64,000 nt of DNA from Panax quinquefolius (taxonomy: Eukaryota > Streptophyta > Magnoliopsida > Apiales > Araliaceae), in the NCBI GenBank assembly GCA_020205615.1, contig JAINUW010000730.1, positions 62,001 through 126,000 of the forward strand, given 5' to 3'. The translations under genes were made by a program, and so were the position numbers. Every line of letters begins with the position of its first letter. Position 1 is the stretch's first letter. The notes beneath the pieces are model-generated. The model was given only the letters and a program-made list of their open reading frames with translations. It was not told where the DNA came from and made no database searches. This document shows positions 45,770 to 57,338 of the stretch, piece by piece.

Positions 45770-46200
45770 GAAAATCCATATATGCCGAAGATGAACTATC
45801 ACACCCGAACTCCATATGCCGAATGAAATTTTTTAACTCCCAATATCGTCGCCTCGCTCCTTTTGTTCATTCATAAGATAGACAAACAATTGCCCTTATC
45901 ACAACTGAACCAACCTTATCACAATCGAACCAACCTTATCACTATCGAAGATATAAAAAACCAACCTTATACCAACAGAACCAAGAACCAATCCTTATCA
46001 CTACTAAAGATATAATGAACCAACCTTATACCAACCGAATACACAGATAATCGAACCAACCTTATCACTACCGAACCAACCTTATCACTAACGAAGATAT
46101 AAAAAACCAACCTTATACCAACTGAACCAACCTTATCACTCCCGAATATATAAAGAACTAACCTTATACCTAACCCAATCAAACAAACACTATTAAACAA
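45770..46200. repeat. minisatellite ACCAACCTTAT(C/A)
   Basis: Repeats of aaccaaccttatcact(a/c)(c)cgaa and aagatataaaaaaccaacct alternate from about 45905 to 46170. Translated on the minus strand they give a false 77-residue frame with GIRLV-YIF-SDKVGSV units. Confidence 0.8.
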
Positions 46201-46470
46201 CTTTGTTCACCAACAAAGGGTCGAACAAATCTTATCAAACATCCAAAATGATACTGCTCACCATCATAGGGTCAAACAGATCCCACCGAACTTCCAAACG
46301 ATCCTGTTCACCATCATAGGGTCGAACAGATCTCACCAAACCTCCAAACGATCCTGTTCGCCATCATAGGGTCGAACAGATCCTGCTCACCATCATGGGA
46401 TTGAATAGATCCCACTGAACCTCCAAAAGATCATGGTCGCCATTATAGGGTCGAACAGATCCCGTTCACC
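46201..46470. repeat. 50/29-bp minisatellite, left part
   Basis: catcatag-type cores at 46262, 46312, 46362, 46391 and 46441 give spacings 50, 50, 29, 50. Units contain complementary arms CTGTTC .. GAACAG around ccatcataggg. The array is cut at 46470 inside gttcacc and resumes at 51547. Confidence 0.85.
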
Positions 46471-47170
46471 GTGACAACCCGAGAATTTATAAAATTATTT
46501 AAATCATAAATGATGGATTAAAGGTTAAATATTAGACCTAGACAAAAAATAAGTGAATGGATTTGACATTTCTGTGAAGGAATTTTGTGAATTTAAAAAT
46601 TTTTGTGGTGAATTATTCAGGATTAAGGGAATATGTGCATATGTTCTATACAAATGATATTATATGAGTACAGTTTAAGGTTAAGGGTCAATTGTTGATC
46701 AGATAAATTATATCAGTGTCAAACCCCAATATTATATTTAGAACATCAGCGTTCAGTTAGAAAACCCTAATGATAAGATAAGAAACCCTAATACCGGCTC
46801 TAGAAACCCTAATTTCAGATTTTGGGAATTTGAAACCATAATTTGGATTACGAAAAACCTAACTTGGGATCTCAGATACTTAAGTGTATATAATTACGAG
46901 ATTAATTAGGGTAAAGCCTAGCGAATTAGTTAGAACACCCTAATTTTAAAATTTGAAACCGTAATTATTCCGTTAGAAACCCTAATGTACAATTCTGGAC
47001 CTAATTGCTAAATTAGCAATTTTGATTAGAATATATTAATCCTAATTAGCAAGCTTAAATTATGATTAGGAAATCTTAGTATAAATAGAGAATTCTAATT
47101 ATAATTTAGAAATGTTAATTTTCTATTTTAAAAACCTAAACTGGAAATCCTAGAAAATTGATTTTTTTAA

Positions 47171-49802
47171 AACCTAAGGGTTAAACCCTAAGGGTTGCAT
47201 CCAATGACGAACTTGCCATTAAAATTGTATGGAAAATGACCATAATACCCTTTTGTCACATTCTTTAATTTGTTGCTTGTGAATCTTGCTATATATTGAG
47301 TTGGTCACCCACTCTAACAACTCCATGTGCCATATATCTTCTATATCAGCCAACATTTCCAGCATTATACATTGATTCAAAATTAATAAAAACCAAATAT
47401 AGTAAGAGAAAGTCTCTTACTTTACTTAGCAAACCAACCAAGACCATCCTCTCTCTCTAAATCCAAAATTGAGGGTGAACGGGAGTGCTAGGTTAAGCCA
47501 TGATCGTGTGTTAGAATACCAAGATCAGATCACAAGGATCAGATTCAAGATCAAGCATTAGAAAAGTATAAAAACCCTAAACTTTCTAGATCTTCAAGAT
47601 TGTAGTTAATGTTGTTGTTTGTTGGTTAGATATGTGTTAGATGGTGTCACATAGTGATCTGGGTTGTTGGATCATGGATCCATAACGTCTAGATGCACGA
47701 AATAGCATTTTTAGAAACTGTTCTTGAACTTTCAAAAGTTGTCTGACAGCCTAATGTCAGTGCTTCTAGATCTCTATATGGTTGATGATGTGTCTATTTT
47801 ATGTTATGGATCTATTATATGCCATGAGGGCTATGATCTGAAACTCAAATCAAGGTCAAAGCATGTTTAGATTTTAAGCTATAAGCTGTCAAACTGCGTT
47901 GACCGATCACGGAATGCATTCCTGGGTAACCCAAATTACCCAGAAATTTCTGACAGTGATATTGCAGGCTCTAGATCTCGCTGAGTTTAAGTGTTTATGT
48001 CATGTTGTTAGTTGGATATTGTAGTATGACATGTAATCTATATACTAAAGCCATTAGATCACCCAGATCTTGCTCAGAATCATAAATAATAGTTGTCAAA
48101 TAAGAGTTGACCAAGCTGCCGGATGAAGATTCTGGGCAACCCAAAAATCTTCAAAGGCAGTTTTTCTAGCATACTTTGACCAACGAAAATCTTTAAAACA
48201 TGATGTTGATATGTTGATCTGTTGATGTATTGTTGTTGCTTGACATCAATAATACACGTTTGAACCAATAAAACATACATAGAAAGCCCAGAACGTATGA
48301 TTCAAGACTTGGATAATAGGTACCTCGACTGTTCTTCAATTCTGGAAAACCCAAAAATTGAAGAAGAAATTGAAGAACATGTCTGACAACAATTTTGAGA
48401 GCTTAGATCTCTCAGATGTGTTATAGTTGGGTTATGAGATCAGTTTCTGGTTGTAGTATTACATGAATACTACATCATCAACACTTTAGCAGCCCAAAAA
48501 ACTTAAAGATCATGAATCTAGCATTTGTCAAACTTAAGGGTCTTACCCTAAGGGTTAAACCTTAAGGGTTGCATCAAAGGACCAACTTGCTATTAAAATT
48601 GTATGAAAAGTGACCATATTACCCTTTTGTCACATTCTTTAATTTGTTGCTTGTGAATCTTGCTATATATTGAGTTGGTCACCCACTCTAATAACTCCAT
48701 GTGCCATATATCTTATATATCAGTCAATATTGCTAGTATTATACATTGAATCAAAATAAAAACCAAATAAAGTAAGAGAAAGTCTCTTACTTTACTTAGC
48801 AAACCAACCAAGACTATCCTCTCTCTCTAAATAAGAAATTGAGGGTGAAAGGGAGTGCTATGTTAAGCCATGATCATGTGTTAGAATACCAAGATCAAAT
48901 CACAAGGATCAGATTCAAGATCAAGCATTAGAAAGGTATAAAAACCCTAAACATTCTAAATCTTCAAGATTGTAGTTAATGTTGTTGTTTGTTGGTTAGA
49001 TATGTGTTAGATGGTGTCACATAATGATCTGGGTTGTTGGATCTCTATATGGTTGATGATGTGTTTGTTTTATGTTATGGATCTGTTATATGCCATGAGG
49101 GCTATGATTTGAAACTCAAATCAAGGTCAGAGCATGTTTAGATTTTAAGTTATAAGTAGTCAAACTACGTTGACCGATCGCGGAATCCATTTCTGGGTAA
49201 CCCAGATTACCCAGAAATTTCTGACAGTGATATTACAGGCTCTAGATCTCGCTGAGTTTAAGTGTTTATGTCATGTTGTTGGTTGGATATTGTAGTATGA
49301 CATGTAATCTACATATTAAAACCATTAGATCACCCAGATCTTACTCAGAATCATAAATAATAGTGGTCAAACTAGAGTTGACCAAACTGTCGGATGAAGA
49401 TTCTGGGCAACCCAGAAATCTTCAAAGTCAATTTTTCTAGCATACTTTGACCAGCCAAAATCTTTAAAACATGATGTTGATATGTTGATCTGTTGATGTA
49501 TTGTTGTTGCTTGACATCAATAATACACGTTTGAACCAATAAAACATACATAGAAAGCCCAGAACGTATAATTCATGACTTGGATAATAGGTACCTCGAC
49601 TGTTCTTCAATTCTGGAAAACCCAGAAATTGAAGAATATGTCTGACAACGATTTTGAGAGCTTAGATCTCTCAGATGTGTTATTGTTGGGTCATGAGATC
49701 AGTTTCTGGTTGTAGTATTACATGAATACCACATCATCAACACTTTAAAGAAATTTCGTAAAAACTTAAAGATCATTAATCTAAAGATTGGTCAAACTTA
49801 GT
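47171..49802 (+). repeat. 1.37-kb tandem duplication inside the LTR-like element
   Basis: Copy 1 (47171-48544) and copy 2 (48545-49802) align with period 1,374. Copy 2 lacks about 100 bases corresponding to about 47669-47767. Each copy contains ttgctatatattgagttggt (TATA-like, about 47288 and 48660) and the hairpin at 47401/48771. Both begin with aagggttaaaccctaaggg-type sequence. Confidence 0.88.
47401..47421 (+). other. perfect 9-bp hairpin, copy 1
   Basis: AGTAAGAGA, a 3-base loop, then TCTCTTACT. The same hairpin is intact in copy 2 at 48771-48791, about 110 bases after the TATA-like sequence. Confidence 0.8.
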
Positions 49803-51546
49803 ACCTCGTTAATCAGAAGTGACAATTTTGTCACTATATAAATTTTTTAGCAAACAGATAAATTAGAAAATTGATTATTTTATTAAATAAATAGAAAAAT
49901 AGTTTTTAATTATTAAAAATATAAAATAAATTACTAAAAATTATTTTAAAGCCTAAAATGGGTTTTTAATTATTTTGAATATATTTCATTAATATTTAAT
50001 ATTTTTGAAATATTAAGGGTATTTAATTTATTTAACTTTAATATTAAATAAATTACTTAAAATGATTTTAATACTTAAAAATCATTTAAAAATATATTAT
50101 GGTATAAGAAAATATTTTAAGTTATTTTCAATAACTTCTAATATTATGTGATGAATTTCATTAATTAATTAATATTAATGGTAATTAATTTATTTAATAA
50201 ATGTATTAAATAAATTATAGAAAGATAAGATTAATGATTTAAAATCATATAAAATGATTTAAGTGTAATAAAAAATATTTTAAGTTATAAAATATAACTT
50301 TTGATATTTTGACATGAAAAAAATTAATATTTTAATATTAATAGCAATTATTGGATAATGAATTTAATTGTTTCAAAATCGTATAAATATGATTTTAAAG
50401 TATTAAAATACTTTGTGATATTATAAATATATTATAATATTATGTTATGATTTTTATTAATATTTAATATTAAATAAATATTAATGATAAAAGAATATTG
50501 TGGTGTAAATATTATATAAATACGATATTAATGATTGAAAAATCATGATAAATGGTAATAATTATCTGAAAATTATTATGAGTCTTTGAAAAATATTTTT
50601 GACTGATAATAAATTATGTAAGATAATTGTTAAGTGTTTAGACCGAGTCTTTTGATTATTAGGCTCGAGAATTGTCCGACTAGGACATCGGGATATCCGA
50701 ATTGTACCGAATTCAAATCAGACTACAATAGTTTGACTTGATACTATGTTTTATATGTAGTATAGACTGATAGGGTTATGTGTTATGTGTGTAGGTTATT
50801 CTATGTTTATATATAATAGTATTATATTGTGATGATATTATGCTAATATTTGGATATCGGTATTATGTATATTAGGTTTTCAGACAAAGCTAAATTGGTT
50901 GTGTAACGATAATCAACGGACCAGATAAGTTTTTCTTAACTCAACTTTGAGTTGTTTATTCAAATATACTTATGGATAATCATTGTTGATTACCATGTCT
51001 ATGAATTGTTGAATCGTACTCTGTGCATATTGCATGTGTTCATCAGGTATGAAAGGCTGATCACCTTCATTACCATTTGGTCTAGATATAACTGATATGT
51101 TCATATTCTATGTTCGTTCAGCTATGAAAATTTGTCCATGCTAGTTTACAATTATATTGTTGAATGTTAGCTAGCTATTATTCAAAATCTTCCCATCATG
51201 ATATATCCTTAATTTATTGAACTTAAACTTGCTGGGCAAACTTGTTGCTCACCCTTGCTATATCATGATAAACTTGCAGATAAGGCGAATACGTCGGATA
51301 TAAGGAAAGGTCAAAGACAAGTATAACTTGGGAATTATGTGTGTAGTTAAATTTGTAATAGTAATGTATGATAATAACTTTGTTATTAAATAGAATATTG
51401 ATTCAGATTTTATGTGAAGGTTCTCGACCTTGGGGATAGTGTGCAATGTTTATTGTATAAATAATTTATGTTTATATCTTTTACAATAGTTATAGATTTG
51501 TATACCTGATCCTTGGTGATTAGGACCGGAATCTGGGGACGTTACA

Positions 51547-51800
51547 GTTCACCATCATAGGGTTGAACAGATCCCACCAAACCTCCAAAATATCATGTTC
51601 GCCATCATAGGATCGAACAAATCTTGTTCACCATCATAGGGTTGAATAGATCCCACCGAATCTCCAAACAATCCTATTCGCCATCACAGGGTCGAAAGTA
51701 TCCTGGTCACCATTATAGGGTTGAACAGATCCCACCAAACCTTCAAAATATCATGTTCTCCATCATTGGGTCTAATAAATCCCACCGAACCTCCGAAAGA
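51547..51800. repeat. 50/29-bp minisatellite, right part
   Basis: Cores at 51553, 51603, 51632, 51682, 51711 and 51761 give spacings 50, 29, 50, 29, 50, so the basic unit is a 79-base pair of repeats. Continuous with 46201-46470 before the insertion. It borders the reverse gag at about 51800. Confidence 0.87.
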
Positions 51801-52239
51801 TTCTTTCAGCTGATCCTTGATTTTTAAATTCTCAGATTCCAACTTTAATATCTTACACCCTGTCAAAGCGTGATTTTGTTCGAGTATCACATATCGGGTA
51901 ACCCAATTTTGAATTGTTGTATCCCTTTGTTCCACGACCATTTGCCGTTCTTCAACCTGTTCTTCTAGCTCACGAACACGATTTTGTAATTCTAAGTTTT
52001 GATCATAAATTTCTTCTAACCAATTCTCCTCGTGTTCCTCTTCCTCCTCTTCTTCCTCTCCTTCCTCACTTTCACCGCTACCTCTGCAACTAGCTAAAAG
52101 TGCAACAATTAGTTCTTCATTTACTACGTGGATATCTCTAATTTGTTCCTCGTCTCGATTAATCGCATTAACTCCCGATTAGTGATTAAAGGTGTCACAA
52201 CGGCCACATTCACTCCATTGTGAATATTTTCACCGCCAT
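51801..52239 (-). pseudogene. gag: gag N-terminus of reverse gypsy element C
   Basis: The minus-strand ATG at 52239 aligns with the gag start of element 2, but a 4-base deletion shifts the frame. Downstream reading gives HNGVNVAVVTPLITNREL, a Glu-rich run near 52040, then LEEQVEERQMVVEQ-type heptads and VTRYVILEQNHALTGCK, LESENLKIKDQLKE, parallel to element 2's coiled coil. After about 51810 the frame runs into the minisatellite. Nothing of capsid, knuckle or pol is found farther left. A possible splice acceptor lies at 52249-52250. Confidence 0.75.
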
Positions 52240-52410
52240 TTCCAAACACTGCCACAACACAAGGGTTAATTAATATATCAAATATTATCCCTATACTCTG
52301 ACCGACCAATTAAATACCAAATAAACTTAGGTAGGTCATACTAGCGAAGGAATTTCCCGTCTCTCCCCTCCTAGTTCTTATCTCACATCTTAGCCAGGGA
52401 TCATATCCCT

Positions 52411-52424
52411 AAGCTCTGATACCG
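52411..52424 (-). promoter_or_regulatory. primer-binding site of gypsy element C
   Basis: The minus strand reads GGTATCAGAGCTTAGG next to the LTR end, an excellent initiator-tRNA(Met) site. Confidence 0.85.
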
Positions 52425-52426
52425 TC

Positions 52427-52466
52427 TGTGACGCCCCCAAAATTAGGTATACGTCACCCATCTTGG
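52427..52466 (-). repeat. gypsy element C 5' LTR, end fragment
   Basis: Plus strand tgtgacgcccccaaaattag .. cacccatcttgg is the reverse of the gypsy LTR end. It is interrupted after cttgg (52462-52466) by copia C and resumes at 61879 with cttgggtcgcc. Confidence 0.9.
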
Positions 52467-54340
52467 TGTTAGGTTTGTAATATTCATAACGCAATCAAAT
52501 TGCAAAATTAATGCGGAAGCGTGTAAAAAATCAGAGTTTAAAAAAATTTACAAACCATATACCCGGATCATCCTTTATGCACAATTATTAATTAAACGAA
52601 AAGATATGAAGAACAAACATACCCTTGAAGATCCGAGCTTCCTCAGGTACAAGTTCACCTCCAATCCTTTTCGCGTTCAACTTGAATCCACCGGGGTTTT
52701 GTTCCTTCCTTAGATCAACGTTAGCCACCCAAGCGTTTGGCCTCTAGAGGTGATCCACCAAGGAAGAAGAAAATTCAAGAAGAAGGGTGGTTGGCTAAAC
52801 CCTAGTTTTTCTATCTCTATAGAAAGGGTGTACTCTCCCAACAATTGGAATTATTACATATGTTTTAAAGTCAACAACCCATACCACCCATAATAAGACT
52901 CCTCTTATTTATAGATGTGGGCAACCCACCTTAACAATTAAGGAATTGAGTTTATTTAATTAATTAAATTCTTTTAATTAATTAAGCTCCCTAATCTTAT
53001 TAGGGATAATTAATTAAACTCCTTTAACTAATTTTCCTTCCTAATCCAATTAGGAATAAATGAGAGTACTTATATTAAATTAATTCCTAAACTCTTTTAG
53101 AAATTAAAATAATAATAATTGTAATAATATTAATAAGACTCCTCTTGTTAATTTATAATTAATATTTCTAAAATATTAAATAATAATATTAAGCTATTTA
53201 ATTTATTCTATCACCATAGATTAAATTAAATATACTTAATATATTATTACGATTATGCCATTAACTTCTTAAATAATTATTCTTCCTTTTATGGTGTGAC
53301 CCTTTAGGTTCTCCATATTAAACGGTTGTGAATAAATCAATTAGAACAATTCTAATCTTATTTAAATAAATAAATTAAACAATTAATTTATTTAAATAAT
53401 ATTTATTCTACAATAGGATAAGCCTCCCTAGCGATCAACGACTTTCCAGATAATATAGATTTCAACATTAATCATTAAAGAACCTTTGAGTAAATAGTTA
53501 CCGCATAATTCAATCCTTCCACCATACAATGTCCCAATTAAATATAAGACATGGAATTCTTTGTCAAGTCTTATTTTATTTAATTATATGTATTTCGATC
53601 CTTAAATGCACAACTCAAATAATACAAATTAGAAACTCCTTTCTAATTTCATTCATTCGCCGCCAAGGACTCATTGGGTTGTCATTTATCGAATCACATA
53701 GACATTTCTTCTTTTATTAGAAGTGGTAGATTCTTTATCGATCATATATTATCTCCATGTACAACTTATTATACCCAAGCATACCCTTTGATATACCCTA
53801 AGGGTCTTAAGGAATAAGTCAAAGTATAACTCATCATACACAAGATACTATGATGATCTCAAGTCCAAGGATTACTTGTACTACTATCACTACAGAATTC
53901 CTATCGACAGCAAATAAAACTCCATTAGGTATTCCTTAGCGAGCCAACGCTCAAATGAACTTATTCTCTAATAAGCACCTACATACTTGCTTTAGTGTCT
54001 CCACACAAATGATCATGAGATCAATCATCCTCATCCAATGAGCAAGCAACGATGTACCAATCTATCCGGATTCACTAATCCCCAATTTAGTAATCCAACG
54101 ATTGGGAACTATTTTAGTTTTAAGCTTTCTAAGAATTTAGATCTCATTAGAATGATCATCATCATTATTCTAAAAGCATTGCTTAAAACTATGGGTTTAT
54201 CACATATTATAAAACAAAGATCATGTAGATAATTAAAAGCCTTTAATAAATTAATACTTTTTATTAATAAATGAATAAGATTGTTACAAAGTATATGCTT
54301 TATCATCAAACATGATTGGCTTGTGTGCATACTACTTTCA
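52467..54340 (-). repeat. left (3') LTR of copia C
   Basis: 1,874 bases; the same layout as the right LTR, with reverse TATA at 52908-52914. Followed at 54341 by the polypurine tract complement atctcccactgc. Confidence 0.93.
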
Positions 54341-55255
54341 ATCTCCCACTGCACTAAAAGCCAATCGTCATGGTATCTTATACTCTTCTTCTCTAAGTGA
54401 CGATTATCCCCGCCGTTGGATAAGCTTTTAGTTAATGGATATGTAATGTTGTTCTTGAGAGTCCACTATCTCTATAGTGATTTCCCATCTTCAATGATTC
54501 TAATAATCAAATGAAAGTGCCACAACACATGTTTAGATCCAAGATGAGACTTAGGAACTATTCCTAGTTTTCAGAATGAACTTTTAATCCAAACAATCAA
54601 CTTGCAGCCTTCATTTATAGCTATATACTTTGTCTTTATCACTAAACCAAGAACTCTTTCTTTTGTTTGGAACCTTTCCAATTCATCGCACCAATCGCTC
54701 AAGGTAACCCTTTACCTTAAAGTGATTTTTTTCTGTCGCTTCGTTCGTCTCTGTCCGAAAAACTTGAGTCCGTTAAGCCTCTAGTTTTAATTCGGACCCA
54801 CCATGTATGCTCACATCCTTAGTGCTTGGGCTAAGAACTTTAAGATGTTTTTCACTTACTCATAGTGAACTTCTCCAGAATATGACCGATCGACATCAGG
54901 TCTCATATATTTCATTGCATACATGATTGTCACTCATGCGATCTCTCTTTTGGAGTCTATGGGGACTATTAAGAGAGATACACTCCATAGCTCATCGACA
55001 TGAGACATCTCTTGGAGTTTGCCGTGCTAAACAACTTTAGCATCAAATGATTATACGTTCCTTGGGTTAAGTCGAGCATCCTTTTAAATCTATCTATATA
55101 GATTTTATCCCCAATAATGATACTCTTCCCAAATCATTCATGGACGATTGTTTAGACAACTTTATCTTTACAGATTGTAGCATTGGTATGTTATTCCTTA
55201 TCCGTAGTATATCAACATGTAGTACTAGGAATGTCACTCATGCTCCCACTGACCC
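54341..55255 (-). pseudogene. pol (RT-RH): copia C RNase H and RT C-terminal remnant
   Basis: Homologous to 31221-32150 base by base, including the RT tail (SKECISL-like near 54970), the worn YVD-type box near 55210 (CATGTTGATAT) and the junction with the acidic linker near 55240-55290. No fingers or palm. Confidence 0.75.
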
Positions 55256-55490
55256 TTTTGTGCACACTAGAACTCTTACCTCATCGTATGTAACTCTGGA
55301 TCATCATCTTCTATGATGCGTACCTCATCATCATCATCCATGATGAATCCATACCTCCTGGGTAGCTTCAATACTATTCCAGATTTACGATTCGGTTGTG
55401 GTACAATAGGTCTATCTACAGGTTCCTCTTATTTGACTTATAGTGTTTTGTGGTTCTTGAACTCTTCAAGATCTATTATTCTCCCACTAG
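55256..55490 (-). pseudogene. copia C integrase-RT linker
   Basis: Minus strand gives the same R-P-I-V-P-Q, RYGFIMDDDDEV and DPEL-type sequence as copia B at 32156-32350, leading to the same truncated RT. Serine-rich plus-strand frames here are shadows. Confidence 0.7.
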
Positions 55491-56100
55491 CCCCTTCAAT
55501 GATAAACACCTTTATCTTGAAGGCTGCGTGTTTCATAATAAACACCTTTTGCTAAGTAGGATTATAGAACATATACCCTAAACTTACTTTAGGATGTCCC
55601 ACAAATCATACATGTCAAATCTTGTCCCAAGCTTATCCTTTGAAACCTTTTCATATAAGTTGGACAACCCTTTATCTTAACATACTTAAGATTAGGAATC
55701 CTCCCCGTCCATAACTTTTATGGAGTCTTCAAATAATTTTGAGGTTACCATTTTCGTAGATATGCAGCTATTTCTAGGACATTATCCCAAAAGGATACTG
55801 GAATGTCGGTAAAATCATTACGGACCGCACCATGTCCAACAAGGTACGATTTTACCTTTCAGATACATCAATCAATTATTGCGTATCAAGATGTGTCCAT
55901 TATGAGAAAACTATTTGAGATGATCTAGAAACTTATTGCACACGTATTTATTCCTTGATCCAATCAAAGAATCTTAATACTTTGCCAATTTGTTTCACTT
56001 CTGAATTCTTTGAACCTTTCAAATAATTCACACTTGTATTTCAACAAATACACACATTCAACTCTTTGAATGATCATCTCCTTTTTCTTATACTAATTTG
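55491..56100 (-). pseudogene. pol (IN): copia C integrase remnant
   Basis: Parallel to 32400-32990, with MV(R)-type sequence near 55830 and a PLxLWTG-like region near 55700. Strong conservation of the DNA with copia B but broken frames in both. Confidence 0.65.
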
Positions 56101-56101
56101 T

Positions 56102-56510
56102 TCAATATGCAAAATTATTTTCATGTAAGTCAAGTATACAAAATTTATTAAGTAATATTTCAGTTCTATACAAAACATTATTATTATAAATAGAACAACA
56201 ATTGTTCTTAATTATAATACCAAGGATTTCATTGTCCAACAATAAAATGGAAATAATATTTCTAACAAGAACTGAAATACAATAACAACTTATTGACTTA
56301 ATAGATTTTCCCATAGGCATTGCTAAACTATAAGTTTCTATGGCTAATGTAGCAACCTTTGTTACATTTCCCGTACTTATGATTACTTATATTTGTTTAG
56401 CTTTCTACTTCTGCTTGGTCCCTTCATAAATCTATATTTATGATAACCAAACTCGGTATCCAATACCCAAGTAGAACCTTGACTTAAAGAAAAATTTATT
56501 TCAATCATGA
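56102..56510 (-). pseudogene. pro: copia C protease/pre-integrase region
   Basis: The open frame 56102-56320 has MPMGKSIKSISCYCISVLVR, NIISILLLDNEILGIIIKNN and LDLHENNFAY. The protease site STWVLDTEFGYH-like sequence lies near 56460, again with the Asp-Thr-Gly altered. It matches copia B's 32986-33258 frame closely. Confidence 0.78.
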
Positions 56511-57338
56511 ACAAAAAACTGTATTGTAACCGAAACTTCACTAAGCTTCTTTGGTTAGCCTCTGCAAGATGCTTCTCGCAGTTTCTTTCCAGTGTCCATG
56601 CTTATTGCAGTGGAAGCAAACTTCTTTGCTATCCGTATCAGTTTTGTTCTTATTATCCTTTGTTTATGCCTTTCTATATACCTTCTTTGAATCGTTCTTC
56701 TTTTCAGAAGATCCTTTGGCCCCTACCAGTAAGACTTGGTTTTTCTTGGTTGGAAAGTGACTCTCAACATTTTTCAACATGTTAAGCAAATCAGCGAGGC
56801 TGATATCTAGCTTATTCATATGAAAAATTCACAACAATTGTGAAAGGAGTCCGGGAGTGAGTGCAAGATCAAATCTTGGCTCAACTCTCCATCCATGACA
56901 AAACCAGTTGTCCTAATTGATCAATCAAATTGACAATGTTAAGGACTTTTATCTGTACTGTAGTGTCATCGGTCATTCTAGATCGGAAGAGCTCCTTAGA
57001 TATCTGATATCTTTCAGTCTTACTTTCCTCACCATCAACTACTTGATATGCAGGAATATAGTAAGAGCATCCATAGTTTCATGCTGACGCTGAAGCTCGT
57101 TACTCATAGATGCGAGCATGATGCATTGAGCCAACTGTGCATCATCTTGCCACTTTCTAAAAGTAGTAATCTCTTCCTCAGAGGCATTATCTGCAACCAT
57201 TGCAGGGATAGGCATATTAAGGATATAAGATAGCTTTTTAGCCATGAGAACTATTCTCATATTCCTTAACCAATCCATTTAATTGATTCCCGTTAAATAA
57301 CATCTAATATGTTTCGCAGTTGATAGTAATTTAGACAT
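56511..57338 (-). pseudogene. gag: copia C gag
   Basis: The start is the minus-strand ATG at 57338 (MSKLLSTAKH), typical for copia gag. 57039-57278 is open: DWLRNMRIVLMAKKLSYILN, ASEEEITTFRKWQDDAQLAQ, CIMLASMSNELQRQHE. Towards 56590 the knuckle CFHCNKHGHWKET appears with the fourth ligand lost through the same one-base shift as in copia B. The middle part has stops. This is the clearest gag of the three copia copies. Confidence 0.85.

Larger units (their letters stand above)
46471..51546 (+). mobile_element. 5.1-kb LTR-like element (solo LTR?) with internal tandem duplication
   Basis: It begins GTGACAACCCGAGAATTT and ends GGGGACGTTACA, gypsy-like LTR termini. Both sides carry gttcacc (46464-46470 and 51547-51553), so it inserted into the minisatellite. 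No coding domain is visible. It has an AT-rich 3' region and a gctgggcaaacttgttgctc block at about 51231. Its size and the 7-base flank repeat are unusual for a solo LTR, whose duplication should be 5 bases, so the exact left end is uncertain. The inner 2.6 kb is a direct duplication. Confidence 0.6.

Noticed and set aside
45967..46200. 77-residue repetitive membrane-like frame, minus strand
   Set aside because: It follows the accaaccttat minisatellite exactly; hydrophobicity is a by-product of the repeat.
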